NCBI GenBank assembly: GCA_000746765.1
Contig: JOSY01000074.1
Coordinates: 1 to 64,000 of the forward strand
Direction: 5' to 3'
Source of the DNA: Marine Group I thaumarchaeote SCGC AAA799-D11
GTDB lineage: Archaea > Thermoproteota > Nitrososphaeria > Nitrososphaerales > Nitrosopumilaceae
Length of the DNA stretch: 64,000 nt
Shown: in pieces, positions 18,792 through 26,821 of the stretch
How positions within the stretch are numbered: position 1 is the stretch's first letter
How the letters are laid out: every line of letters begins with the position of its first letter
The notes under the pieces: model-generated
Database searches by the model: none
The model's input: the letters and a program-made list of their open reading frames with translations, nothing else
Told to the model about the DNA's origin: nothing
Program-made: the position numbers and the translations under genes

Positions 18792-19028
18792 ATGATTAAT
18801 TTTTCTAATAAAAAATCAAATATTTCATCTGAAGTTTTATTCAAAATGGTTTGGGTCAGTTCATTTTTGGCAATGATTTTTGTATTACCCCCATTAGGGT
18901 TATTTTTAGGAATCTACTTTTTAACAGGAGAATTGTTAATTGGGGCGGTAATTGGCTTTGGAGTACATTTTGTCATACTAGCCTTTTCTGGAAGAATCTC
19001 AAAATTTGTCACCAAATTAGTGAGCTAA
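18792..19028 (+). CDS. Small two-helix membrane protein of unknown function
   Basis: The 78-aa protein has two hydrophobic helices (about 18-45 and 48-70) with a short polar N-terminus. It starts 10 bp after the subunit C stop and is probably cotranscribed with it. That position, next to an ATP synthase gene, recalls small assembly proteins of other ATP synthase operons, but there is no sequence evidence for such a role. Confidence 0.6.
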   Translation: MINFSNKKSNISSEVLFKMVWVSSFLAMIFVLPPLGLFLGIYFLTGELLIGAVIGFGVHFVILAFSGRISKFVTKLVS

Positions 19029-19038
19029 ACTATAAGAA

Positions 19039-19710
19039 GTGATACAGGAAAATGATGTTATTATGATGGGAGACAGAGATTTTCGAACTACTATTCAAAA
19101 TGCTATAAAATCAATTGGAAATGAATTAGAAATTGACATAGATTCTAAGGACTTTGAAACTATCCATCTTCAAGAAGTCGTTAGATGTATGAGACGCTCA
19201 TACTATGATAGAATAGATCCTCAAGAAATTGAAAGGAGGGGATTTAATGAGCTTCTTTCAGGATTATTGCGAAAATTGGAATATGGTAGCAACCCAAAGG
19301 ATTTTGAAATTAACGAGATAAAGCTTCGCGGACAAGCAGATATGATTGTAGATGATGCAATTCTCCTATTCAGATCAGCTACTGAAGAATTAGAGAATCC
19401 TCATGCAAGTGATGTTTTGTATCTTAATGCATGTATGTGGATATACGACAAAGAAGATGGAATGATTGTCTATATTACAGGAGACAGGAAAGAATCAACA
19501 TTTTCACTAACACGTAACAAAAAGATGTTTGAAGATACAATACGCAGAGTAAGAGTTCTAAACAATCTCCTCAAAGAACAAAAAACGCCAATCTTAGAAC
19601 CATCTGGAGAATGTGCCGAATGTCAATATTATGAGAGATGTTTTACAAAAAAGAAAAATACCAAACAGACATCTCTTGCCGAAATGCTAGGACTTGGCAA
19701 ACAAGACTAG
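19039..19710 (+). CDS. Cas4-like Fe-S PD-(D/E)XK family protein with degraded active site
   Basis: Four cysteines are placed as in Cas4/AddB-type iron-sulfur nucleases: one in CMRRSYYDR (Cys50) and three in CAECQYYERC (192, 195, 201). A motif resembling nuclease motif II is present (GQAD, Asp101), but the expected E-x-K is replaced by L-F-R (about 110-112) and no clear Q-x-x-x-Y follows. The cluster may be kept while cleavage is lost. No CRISPR array or other cas gene occurs in the window, so this is not part of a local CRISPR system. The start could be GTG 19039 or ATG 19063/19066. Confidence 0.7.
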   Translation: MIQENDVIMMGDRDFRTTIQNAIKSIGNELEIDIDSKDFETIHLQEVVRCMRRSYYDRIDPQEIERRGFNELLSGLLRKLEYGSNPKDFEINEIKLRGQADMIVDDAILLFRSATEELENPHASDVLYLNACMWIYDKEDGMIVYITGDRKESTFSLTRNKKMFEDTIRRVRVLNNLLKEQKTPILEPSGECAECQYYERCFTKKKNTKQTSLAEMLGLGKQD

Positions 19711-19753
19711 TTAGATAAATGAAAAATATTGTAAAGGAATAATTCCTTTTTGT

Positions 19754-19864
19754 TTAATCTAGTGGTTCTGGGTGTCCTTTACCACGAAGAGCGAAACACA
19801 CTACTGCTAGTGCAATTGCGACTCCTGCTGCTGCGCCATAAGCGGCCATTCCTGCTTCTGCCAT
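19754..19864 (-). CDS. 36-aa single-helix membrane peptide
   Basis: The ORF encodes a peptide with an Ala/Gly-rich transmembrane helix (about 6-26) containing one Cys, then a short polar tail ending in HPEPLD. The high Ala/Gly content is far from what random AT-rich DNA would give. It stands alone between two genes with space for its own promoter. Possibly a small subunit of a respiratory or transport complex; no function can be assigned. Confidence 0.6.
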   Translation of the reverse strand: MAEAGMAAYGAAAGVAIALAVVCFALRGKGHPEPLD

Positions 19865-19953
19865 TTGATAAAATCCCAATGAAATTGCTTTTATAACTTT
19901 GCCAATATTTTGTCTCTAAAAACAAACTATCATAATTTTATGATTTTGTGATA

Positions 19954-20508
19954 CTATTGAGTAAATTCGAACATGAGTTCATTTTCCTGACCACTTGTCA
20001 TAGAACTCAAATTGTAAAACACGACACCTGAAACTTTCCAAGTGTTTGTATTTGATTCAAAATTAGACCATAATTCAGGAGTATTACCAGTGTTCTTTAA
20101 CACAATTTCATCTCGTAGTATGATAGAGTTTCCACCAAGTAGAGTATAGTAATTTGAACCAAATTCTACCATTCCTTCAGCTCTATGTCCAATTTGTCCC
20201 CCACCAAGTTGTTCAGAATGAGAATAACCTGTTTCATACAATTGATAATCCATAGTTGTAACAATCATAGAACGATCATTAGGATTTGTAATTTCAAATG
20301 CAACATCAATTGTAGCAGAACGTTCGGATATTTTTGAAACAACGATCTCTTCTAATTCAATTTGAATCGGTCTAACTTGTGGAATATCTGAACCATCAGA
20401 AGTTGGTCTTGGAGATTCAATATCAATTGAAGGTCCCATAATTAGAATTCCACCCAATACTGCAGCAAGCGCTGCAACTGCGATTCCAACAAAAATTTTA
20501 GGATTCAT
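19954..20508 (-). CDS. Membrane-anchored LEA14/WHy-like protein
   Basis: The 184-aa protein has an N-terminal transmembrane helix (about 4-25), a proline-rich linker and a beta-sandwich domain (about 48-184). The stretch ATIDVAFEITNPNDRSMIVTTMDYQLY matches the water-stress WHy/LEA14 pattern (NPN followed by a hydrophobic YQLY strand). It probably faces the outside. Similar architecture recurs at 48216-48710 and, less clearly, at 55859-56308. The function is unknown. Confidence 0.7.
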   Translation of the reverse strand: MNPKIFVGIAVAALAAVLGGILIMGPSIDIESPRPTSDGSDIPQVRPIQIELEEIVVSKISERSATIDVAFEITNPNDRSMIVTTMDYQLYETGYSHSEQLGGGQIGHRAEGMVEFGSNYYTLLGGNSIILRDEIVLKNTGNTPELWSNFESNTNTWKVSGVVFYNLSSMTSGQENELMFEFTQ

Positions 20509-20578
20509 AATTTTTGCAAACTCCTTTGATTTCTTAAATGTTGAGATAGTTATTATACCATTGGGCAGGAGAAAAATT

Positions 20579-20929
20579 ATGCAATATTTTCAAGCAGTAC
20601 AGCAGGGCAAACAAAGAGCAGGAAAATCTCAAATGAAGATGTTTGAAGCAGCAGGATTTGGAATGCTAACTCTTACTACAAAAAAAGTAGATGGTAAATT
20701 TCAGCCTGTAGGAGAGGAAGACTTTACGGCAGTTATTAATTCAGAAGAAGGATATGTTGCAATAATAGTAGACAAGGATGGGTATACCAAGGCTCAATCA
20801 AAGGCACTTGACAAAGATGAAGCCTTGGAAATTTACAAAAAACTCAGAGAATCAGGAATGGACGAATATCCTGGAAAAGAGATCCTGATATGGACTGAAA
20901 CTAGACCTACAATTCAAAATGAATCTTAA
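20579..20929 (+). CDS. Small soluble protein of unknown function
   Basis: A protein of about 116 aa with a mixed alpha/beta pattern. I start it at the ATG at 20579 because a Shine-Dalgarno-like aggag lies about 8 bp upstream; a TTG at 20561 would add six residues. The C-terminal ALEIYKKLRESGMDEYPGKEI looks like a helix followed by a strand. It ends 2 bp from the convergent pyrH gene. I do not recognise a family. Confidence 0.65.
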   Translation: MQYFQAVQQGKQRAGKSQMKMFEAAGFGMLTLTTKKVDGKFQPVGEEDFTAVINSEEGYVAIIVDKDGYTKAQSKALDKDEALEIYKKLRESGMDEYPGKEILIWTETRPTIQNES

Positions 20930-20931
20930 AA

Positions 20932-21615
20932 CTATTTTTTTGGTAAAACTATCTCAGTTCCAAAATTGCCACCTTTGATGGCTTTTTCAATAATTTTTGG
21001 GCTTGCTTTGAGAATTCTTGTTTTGATCTTTGAGCGTTCGATAATTTTTAGGGCTACTATATCCATTAGATCATAGCCTCCTGCAACAGAATCCTCATGA
21101 ACTAACATGTTCTTGAGATTTCTTAGTTCAATTCGTTTGAATTTTTTTGCTTTTTTGAATTTGTTTGGATCCATATCATAGACCCCATCAACATCAGTGG
21201 CATTAAGAAATTGTTCAGCTTTTACTTTTTCTGCAATCAAAGCTGCAGTTCCATTAGTGCTTTGACCAGGATGAAGACCTCCAGTAACAACAATTAGTCC
21301 ATCATCTACTGCATGTCTAACTTCTTGTAGAGTAGTTGGAGGATGAGAATATGCTTTATTTTTTAGAGCATAAATCAACAGTTTTGCATTTAATCTAGAA
21401 ATCTCAATTCCCAATTCATCAAGGGTTGACTCGTCAGCTCCTGAAGATCTTGCATGATTGATGTAGTGTCTTGCAATATTTCCACCACCAGCAATGATTA
21501 TTGGCTGACAGACTTTGCTAATCTTTACCAGAAATTCTGCCCAATCCTTTAGGAGTTTTACATTATCCATAGCAAAAACTCTGCCAGATAGTTTGATTAC
21601 AATTCTTTTTTTCAC
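20932..21615 (-). CDS. pyrH: UMP kinase (amino acid kinase family)
   Basis: The 227-aa protein has the amino-acid-kinase fold signatures: KLSGRVF at the N-terminus, [10 protein letters not shown] (about 44-53), the substrate loop [15 protein letters not shown], and [14 protein letters not shown] for nucleotide binding. The length and motifs fit archaeal UMP kinases, which phosphorylate UMP to UDP. Its start overlaps the upstream HD-domain gene by 4 bp, and tmk precedes that, so the operon links pyrimidine and thymidine nucleotide synthesis. Confidence 0.93.
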   Translation of the reverse strand: MKKRIVIKLSGRVFAMDNVKLLKDWAEFLVKISKVCQPIIIAGGGNIARHYINHARSSGADESTLDELGIEISRLNAKLLIYALKNKAYSHPPTTLQEVRHAVDDGLIVVTGGLHPGQSTNGTAALIAEKVKAEQFLNATDVDGVYDMDPNKFKKAKKFKRIELRNLKNMLVHEDSVAGGYDLMDIVALKIIERSKIKTRILKASPKIIEKAIKGGNFGTEIVLPKK

Positions 21616-22847
21616 TCTAGTTCACCAATGATGGATTTTGCGGCAATTTCAACTTTTTTTCTATTCTTTTGGTGGGTATAGATTCTTAGTATATTCATAA
21701 AGCCTGAGATTGCAGAGACTACAGGAATTTCAGAAATGGGCATCTCTTTTGCTGAAGATTTGCCACCCTCATTTGTAATCAGAATTACTGATTTTGACTC
21801 GTTTTTAGAGGGTGCAAGTGGAATTGACGGAGTTACAGAACTATCAACAAAAATCTCATTTTCATCAACTTTGGATTTTTTGGAGATTGTAGAACGTAGT
21901 TCATTTGTTTTTATTTTCTTTAGATTTTTTCTACTTGTCAAAATGCTCTCAAACACACATTTGAGTAATTTCCTGTTTTGATAGTCTTGAGCAAATTTCC
22001 TTGCCCTTTTTAATTTGGAGGTTTTTGATGAGAGCAGACAAGATAGAACATATTCATCTGTTAGTTGGACAAACTCATCTAGGTTAAAGGTAGAGAATCC
22101 AAATTCATCATCAGAAGATCTCAAAGCTTCAAGTAACATTACTTCAGCTGCTCTTACCGTCTTGTGGAAATAAACTGCTTTGAACATCTGATATCTAGAA
22201 TGCATCATTGATTCAAAAGAATACAATGCTGAGCGTTCTAAGGCAAGTTTCTTTTTATGAACATCAAGGGATTGTGTAATTCTCTTATGATCAATTTTTG
22301 CATGTTCTGCTCCTGTAAAATAACCATCTCTAAGCAAGTAATCCATCATATCTGCACTAAGAGCACCTGAAACAATTTCATTCATGTACTGAAATTTTGA
22401 ATCGCCAAATGCAATTTTTGTTACAAGTTTTTTATCAAAACCATTTTTTGTTAAAATATCACCAAGTTCAGATTTTAAAATAATCTCTTTACCAAAGTCT
22501 TCATGAGAAATTTTCTTTTCTTGAATTATTTCTTCAAACAGATGTGAGAATGGCCCATGGCCAATATCATGTAGTAATCCTGCTAATCTAAGAATCTCAA
22601 TATCATCAGACTTCAAAAATCCTTTTTCATTTAGGACATTTCCAGCCTGACTAGAGATATGCATGACTCCAAGGGAGTGCTCAAATCTGGTATGTTGTGC
22701 TGCAGGATACGTTAAATGCGCGCCAGACAATTGTCTAATTCTTCTTAATCTCTGAAAAATAGGATTATCAATTATCGATAATTCATGGTCATAAACTCTA
22801 ATGAAATCATGAATCGGATCTATTATGTCTAGATAATTTTTTTTCAT
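21612..22847 (-). CDS. HD-domain phosphohydrolase (dNTPase-like)
   Basis: The 411-aa protein carries the metal-binding HD signatures [15 protein letters not shown] (about 57-71) and [13 protein letters not shown] (about 91-103). These put it in the large HD family related to dNTP triphosphohydrolases (COG1078-like). The last 130 residues are a charged extension. It lies between tmk and pyrH with 4-bp overlaps on both sides, which supports a role in adjusting nucleotide pools, but the substrate is unknown. Confidence 0.85.
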   Translation of the reverse strand: MKKNYLDIIDPIHDFIRVYDHELSIIDNPIFQRLRRIRQLSGAHLTYPAAQHTRFEHSLGVMHISSQAGNVLNEKGFLKSDDIEILRLAGLLHDIGHGPFSHLFEEIIQEKKISHEDFGKEIILKSELGDILTKNGFDKKLVTKIAFGDSKFQYMNEIVSGALSADMMDYLLRDGYFTGAEHAKIDHKRITQSLDVHKKKLALERSALYSFESMMHSRYQMFKAVYFHKTVRAAEVMLLEALRSSDDEFGFSTFNLDEFVQLTDEYVLSCLLSSKTSKLKRARKFAQDYQNRKLLKCVFESILTSRKNLKKIKTNELRSTISKKSKVDENEIFVDSSVTPSIPLAPSKNESKSVILITNEGGKSSAKEMPISEIPVVSAISGFMNILRIYTHQKNRKKVEIAAKSIIGELE

Positions 22848-23425
22848 AGTCCTATTTTCTTTGAAAATGTTTTCATGATTTCTTCATGAACTTCTTGTTT
22901 AGATTTTGTAGCATCAATTATTTTCCAACGTTTTTTCTTTGCAGTGGTTTTGTAAATTTTAGAAATTTTTCTCAAAAATTCTTCATTCTTTTCAAATTTG
23001 TCTCGATTAGTTTTTTGTCTGTTAAAGGATTCTTTCTGACTCACATCAAGTAAAATTACAATATCTGCTTTTGGCAGTCCTGCATCCAAACTCTCAAGCC
23101 ATTTTTCTTTCATTCCATTTGCCAAACCATAGACTAAGTTTGAGTGATAATATCTATTCATTATGAGAACAGAATTTTTTTCTTGAGCAGTTTTAATTTG
23201 TTCTAATTTTTCCCATCTATTTGCAGATAATAGACAGTGAATTACTTGTGGTGGAAACTTTCTTTTTCCATCAAGATATTTTCTAATCTCTTTTCCAATA
23301 GGAGTTTTGTAATCTGGAAAATGAAACAATTTAGTTTTGATTTTTCTTTTTTTGAGTGCTTTTTCTAGCATAGTTGATTGTGTTAATTTTCCTGCCTGAT
23401 CTCCACCTTCAATTACAATTATCAT
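22844..23425 (-). CDS. tmk: Thymidylate kinase
   Basis: The 193-aa protein has a P-loop (GGDQAGKLTQ, about 7-16), an LID-like basic region (RQKTNRDKFEKN) and NRYYHSNLVYG in the place of the usual DRY motif. It should convert dTMP to dTDP. The P-loop departs from the standard GK[ST] by having Leu after Lys, and the DRY Asp is Asn; both may mark an archaeal subfamily or a shifted substrate. It is the first gene of the tmk-HD-pyrH operon. Confidence 0.85.
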   Translation of the reverse strand: MIIVIEGGDQAGKLTQSTMLEKALKKRKIKTKLFHFPDYKTPIGKEIRKYLDGKRKFPPQVIHCLLSANRWEKLEQIKTAQEKNSVLIMNRYYHSNLVYGLANGMKEKWLESLDAGLPKADIVILLDVSQKESFNRQKTNRDKFEKNEEFLRKISKIYKTTAKKKRWKIIDATKSKQEVHEEIMKTFSKKIGL

Positions 23426-23524
23426 AAGTTATCAAAACAGAGAAGTTAATTGATTAAAAATCTATCAAAGCAGATTCTTTAGAATTTACGAATTGTTTAA
23501 TATCCTCTTAAAATATTCCAAGTT

Positions 23525-23647
23525 ATGGCTGAAGAGTACTCATGTCCTTATTGTGAATCAATTTTTGAGAGTAAAGATGATCTTTCAAAGCATATTGATA
23601 GAATTCATGGAGATTCTGGAGTTTTAGAAGGCTCAAAATCATCCTAA
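23525..23647 (+). CDS. 40-aa single C2H2 zinc-finger protein
   Basis: The peptide has one complete C2H2 finger: CPYC, twelve residues, then H-x4-H (SKHIDRIHGD). Its Ser-rich tail is short. A TATA-like tttaatat lies about 25 bp before the ATG. It may bind nucleic acid or a protein partner. A two-finger relative is encoded at 59860-60048. Confidence 0.75.
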   Translation: MAEEYSCPYCESIFESKDDLSKHIDRIHGDSGVLEGSKSS

Positions 23648-23680
23648 ACTTTTTTGTTTTTTCAAAAACTTCTCTCAAGG

Positions 23681-23688
23681 TTTATAAC
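23681..23688 (+). promoter_or_regulatory. TATA-like box of hsp20
   Basis: tttataac is centred 29 bp upstream of the hsp20 ATG at 23713, consistent with a leaderless transcript. Confidence 0.5.
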
Positions 23689-23712
23689 CAAAAATTTACC
23701 ACATAACACGAA

Positions 23713-24093
23713 ATGGGACTAGTAAAAGAAGTGATAAAAGAAATTGGAAACAAGTCACGAGAATTCTACGAATTTGTTTTACCACCAATTGACATGTATC
23801 GTAGTTCTGATAGTCTCAAAGTGATCATAGACATCCCAGGATTCTCAAAAAAAGATATCAAGCTCACATTATGCGGAGATATTCTATCAATTCAAGCATG
23901 CAAAGAAGTAGATGAGAAAGAATCTGAATCACTAATTTCAAAACAAAGACCAAATATCATTGATAAAAAAATCAGACTTCCAATTGATATCAAACAAGGA
24001 GAAGAAAAAATTGATTCAGCAAAATACGAAGATGGTGTATTAACACTAGTAATCCCTGTAACTAAAAAGGGAAAAGATATCTCAATTGAATAA
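23713..24093 (+). CDS. hsp20: Hsp20/alpha-crystallin small heat-shock protein
   Basis: The 126-aa protein has an alpha-crystallin domain: SLKVIIDIPGFSKKDIKLTL (about 36-55) and the closing AKYEDGVLTLVIPV (about 102-115), where the usual A-x-x-x-n-G-v-L signature is evident. The N-terminal arm is short and a C-terminal I-x-I-like ISIE is present. It is an ATP-independent holdase that forms oligomers. It ends 2 bp from the convergent UbiB-like gene. Confidence 0.92.
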   Translation: MGLVKEVIKEIGNKSREFYEFVLPPIDMYRSSDSLKVIIDIPGFSKKDIKLTLCGDILSIQACKEVDEKESESLISKQRPNIIDKKIRLPIDIKQGEEKIDSAKYEDGVLTLVIPVTKKGKDISIE

Positions 24094-24095
24094 AA

Positions 24096-25640
24096 CTAGT
24101 AATTCCTAAAAATTGCAGAGCCTACCATTATCAGACCAGACGCAATCATTCCAGCAATTCCAATATTTTCATTTGTTTGATACAATAATACTGAGCCAAG
24201 AAAAACTGCAGATGCAAAAATACTTGCACTAAGAAATACTATTGGTTTTCTTTTCTGCATAGTAATTTTAGTTTCATCCATAAATCTCTCCATTTCAGGT
24301 CCCAATCTTAATGCAGAATCAATTGATTTTGCAAACTTGTCAAAAGAAATCTTTAGCTCTTCAACGTATGCCTTTGGAATCATGTTCTCTTCTTGCAAGA
24401 TATTTCTTAGAACTTTAACAAATTTGAAATCAACATTGTGTGTTTTGTAAATTCCTTCAATAATTGATGCCATCCTCATGTAAAGAGCCAAATTCTTTGG
24501 TAAAACAAAGGGGAATTTACTCATTGTTTGATTTGCAAGCTCCATTAAACTTTGAACTTCCATCTCATCAGGTTTGTTTCCATGCATAGCACGAATCGAT
24601 AACTCTATTCCTTTTTCGATTACTTGTCGGTTATATTCAGGAGTAAGCATTCCTAGTTCTGCCATTGCATTAACTACTCTAGGAGGATTTTTCTCAACTA
24701 ATGCAAGATATAGTCTGATGAGTTTGTATCTTGTTTCGTTGTTTATTTTTCCTACCATTCCATAATCATAGAGAATTAGTTTTCCATCATCAGTTACTGA
24801 GATATTTCCAGGATGAGGGTCTGCATGGAAAAGGGAATGTTTGAGAAGCATGGTAAAAAATACCTTGTGTACATCAATTACTAGTTGTTTTCTGTCAACG
24901 CCTTTCTCATCAAGTTCTTGTACATTTGTAACCTTGATTCCTGGCAGATATTCCATAGTTAGTACATTTTTTGAAGAATAATCATCGTAAACTGAAGGAA
25001 CTATGACTTTGTCATTGTTTTCCATATCATGTTTGATTTTTTTGAGATTTTCAGATTCATTTGTGTAATCCATCTCTTCTCTAATGGTTTCAATAAATTG
25101 AGAGAGCATGGCTTTTGCTGAATATCTAAGATTAGGATCAACAAATCTCAAAGCTAATGGCAAAATTTTCTTTAAGACCTTAAGATCTTCTCGTACAACG
25201 TTTTCAATACCTGGTCTTTTGACTTTGATGACAATTTGTTGCCCAGAGATTGTACCACGATATACTTGGCCTAAGGATGCCCCAGATATAGAATTTGTAT
25301 CAATATCATCAAATTTCTCATTAATTGGTCCCAGATCTTTTTCAATGATGGGTTTTACCTGTTCAAATGGTGCAGATGGAACACGATCTTGTAATTTAGA
25401 TAGTTCTTCAAGATATGGTTGAGGCAAAATATCTGCTCTTGATGACAACCATTGTCCTAGTTTGATATACACAGGCCCTAGAGAAACAAAAGTATCAAGT
25501 GCCTTTCTTGCATTTTTTCTAAACTGTTCAGAATCAATTGTGTTTTTTTCTTGTTGTGACCATTTTTTTCTGTCTTTACGTAGTGCCAAAATTGATGGCA
25601 AGAGTTTGATTAGTACATAGATTGTTCTTCCAGCAGACAT
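24096..25640 (-). CDS. ABC1/UbiB/ADCK-family atypical kinase
   Basis: The 514-aa protein has the family motifs in order: KxGQ (IKLGQWLSSRADILP, about 59-73), the Ala-rich nucleotide loop (SGASLGQVYRG), VKVKRPG-like lysine segment, and HADPHPGNISV and YDYGMVGKI for catalysis. Two hydrophobic helices lie at the C-terminus (about 470-510). In bacteria and mitochondria such proteins support ubiquinone synthesis; in this archaeon the target lipid or quinone is unknown. A small membrane protein gene lies 3 bp upstream and is probably cotranscribed. Confidence 0.9.
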   Translation of the reverse strand: MSAGRTIYVLIKLLPSILALRKDRKKWSQQEKNTIDSEQFRKNARKALDTFVSLGPVYIKLGQWLSSRADILPQPYLEELSKLQDRVPSAPFEQVKPIIEKDLGPINEKFDDIDTNSISGASLGQVYRGTISGQQIVIKVKRPGIENVVREDLKVLKKILPLALRFVDPNLRYSAKAMLSQFIETIREEMDYTNESENLKKIKHDMENNDKVIVPSVYDDYSSKNVLTMEYLPGIKVTNVQELDEKGVDRKQLVIDVHKVFFTMLLKHSLFHADPHPGNISVTDDGKLILYDYGMVGKINNETRYKLIRLYLALVEKNPPRVVNAMAELGMLTPEYNRQVIEKGIELSIRAMHGNKPDEMEVQSLMELANQTMSKFPFVLPKNLALYMRMASIIEGIYKTHNVDFKFVKVLRNILQEENMIPKAYVEELKISFDKFAKSIDSALRLGPEMERFMDETKITMQKRKPIVFLSASIFASAVFLGSVLLYQTNENIGIAGMIASGLIMVGSAIFRNY

Positions 25641-25643
25641 GAC

Positions 25644-26027
25644 TTACTCCAAATAATCTTTGACCTTTTTTGATGCAACATACCCAATGTATCCAGAAAG
25701 AACTGATGAAACCAATCCGGATGTTAAAGAAAGTTTTTTTGAATTACTATTAAAAACAGATTTTGCAATTTTAGAACCACCAAAAATTGCACAAGCTAAA
25801 CCAATCAAAACTTCTGGTGCATCATAAACAAGATGACCAATAGGATCTTTTCTTGGATCAATTTTATCAGTATGTACTAGAAATTTATCATCATATTCTC
25901 TAATGTGTAAATTGCCATAACGATATTGTTTTAGCGCACCATTTTTTTGTCCCAAAACAGTTTCTTCAGCTCCATCAATCATGAATTCACGTAATTCTTT
26001 TGGAACTTCAATCTCATCAAATGGCAT
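25644..26027 (-). CDS. Small protein with C-terminal hydrophobic segments, UbiB operon
   Basis: The 127-aa protein starts with a soluble part (about 1-75) and ends with two Gly/Ser-rich hydrophobic stretches (about 73-92 and 100-120) that may insert in the membrane. Its gene is upstream of the UbiB-like kinase, 3 bp apart, so the two may work together. No family is recognised. Confidence 0.65.
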   Translation of the reverse strand: MPFDEIEVPKELREFMIDGAEETVLGQKNGALKQYRYGNLHIREYDDKFLVHTDKIDPRKDPIGHLVYDAPEVLIGLACAIFGGSKIAKSVFNSNSKKLSLTSGLVSSVLSGYIGYVASKKVKDYLE

Positions 26028-26082
26028 GATCGCAAGATCGAGTAATTGCTTATATTTTTAGTGTAAAGTAAAGAATTCTCAA

Positions 26083-26271
26083 TTAATTTTTGAGCCTATC
26101 TTTTGTAAATATTACAAAACTAATTCCAAATACTATTAACATTCCAATTCCAGTTACATATGCATAATTGAATCCAACTCCAGGATGTTCTGTCTGATGA
26201 TAATTGTTTATCAGAAATGTTGCAACTAACAAAATAGAACCAATTATTGTTAGTTTTCTATGAGTTTCCAA
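26083..26271 (-). CDS. 62-aa two-helix membrane protein
   Basis: Two hydrophobic helices (about 6-23 and 34-54) are joined by a short polar loop containing NNYHQTEHPG. The C-terminus is basic (TKDRLKN), so it should stay inside. There is no recognisable domain. It stands upstream of the UbiB operon on the same strand, 55 bp away. Confidence 0.6.
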   Translation of the reverse strand: METHRKLTIIGSILLVATFLINNYHQTEHPGVGFNYAYVTGIGMLIVFGISFVIFTKDRLKN

Positions 26272-26313
26272 TAATCATGATTTTGATAATTACTATATGA
26301 ATTTAGAAAAAAA

Positions 26314-26394
26314 TCACAGTAGTGGGGTCGTAATAAATCCCACAATGCTACCAGCTAGAAATAGAAATATTCCCTTTGCCATACCGATTCCCAA
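26314..26394 (-). CDS. Very small membrane peptide (22-31 aa), tentative
   Basis: A short ORF encodes a hydrophobic peptide around MAKGIFLFLAGSIVGFITTPLL. Starts are possible at ATG 26382, TTG 26394 or TTG 26409. The hydrophobic helix and Pro-containing end recall single-span small proteins, and TATA-like sequence precedes it. The shortness makes a chance ORF possible. Confidence 0.3.
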   Translation of the reverse strand: MGIGMAKGIFLFLAGSIVGFITTPLL

Positions 26395-26440
26395 TTTAAT
26401 ATCATACAATTATGATATAAGTTTTGAATTGATTTTCAGA

Positions 26441-26782
26441 TCAGGGATTTGATTCCATTTTAGATAATCGTTGAATGACTTGTTCGAGTTCTTTCTTATT
26501 ATCATTAATTACACGTTTTACTACTTCAATTTCTTCATTAAGTTGTTCTAATTGTTCATTATCAGAATTTTTGATTTGATTTTCCAAGTCTTCTAAAACT
26601 TGTTGATTGTATTGATTGATTTTCTCTAATTCATTTTTGTATTTCTCTAACTTTGTATACGGATCAGAAATTTCTGAAAGTTCAGGGATATCAGTCATTT
26701 CTTGATTTGTCATGAATCCAGAAATAGCAACAATGCCTCCAATTACTAATGCTGCAATGATTACAACAATACTTAGTCTCAT
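26441..26782 (-). CDS. Membrane-anchored coiled-coil protein
   Basis: The 113-aa protein has an N-terminal signal anchor (about 3-22) followed by a Glu/Gln/Asn-rich helix with heptad spacing (about 38-110). It should project a coiled coil away from the membrane. The function is unknown. It follows the MacB-type export operon on the same strand, 40 bp downstream, and may belong to it. Confidence 0.65.
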   Translation of the reverse strand: MRLSIVVIIAALVIGGIVAISGFMTNQEMTDIPELSEISDPYTKLEKYKNELEKINQYNQQVLEDLENQIKNSDNEQLEQLNEEIEVVKRVINDNKKELEQVIQRLSKMESNP

Positions 26783-26821
26783 TTTGAATCGACCTTAATT
26801 CTCCAGATAAATATTAAAAAT

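Noticed and set aside
19039-19710. CRISPR-Cas locus
   Set aside because: The Cas4-like gene suggested one, but no repeat-spacer array and no other cas gene were found in the window.
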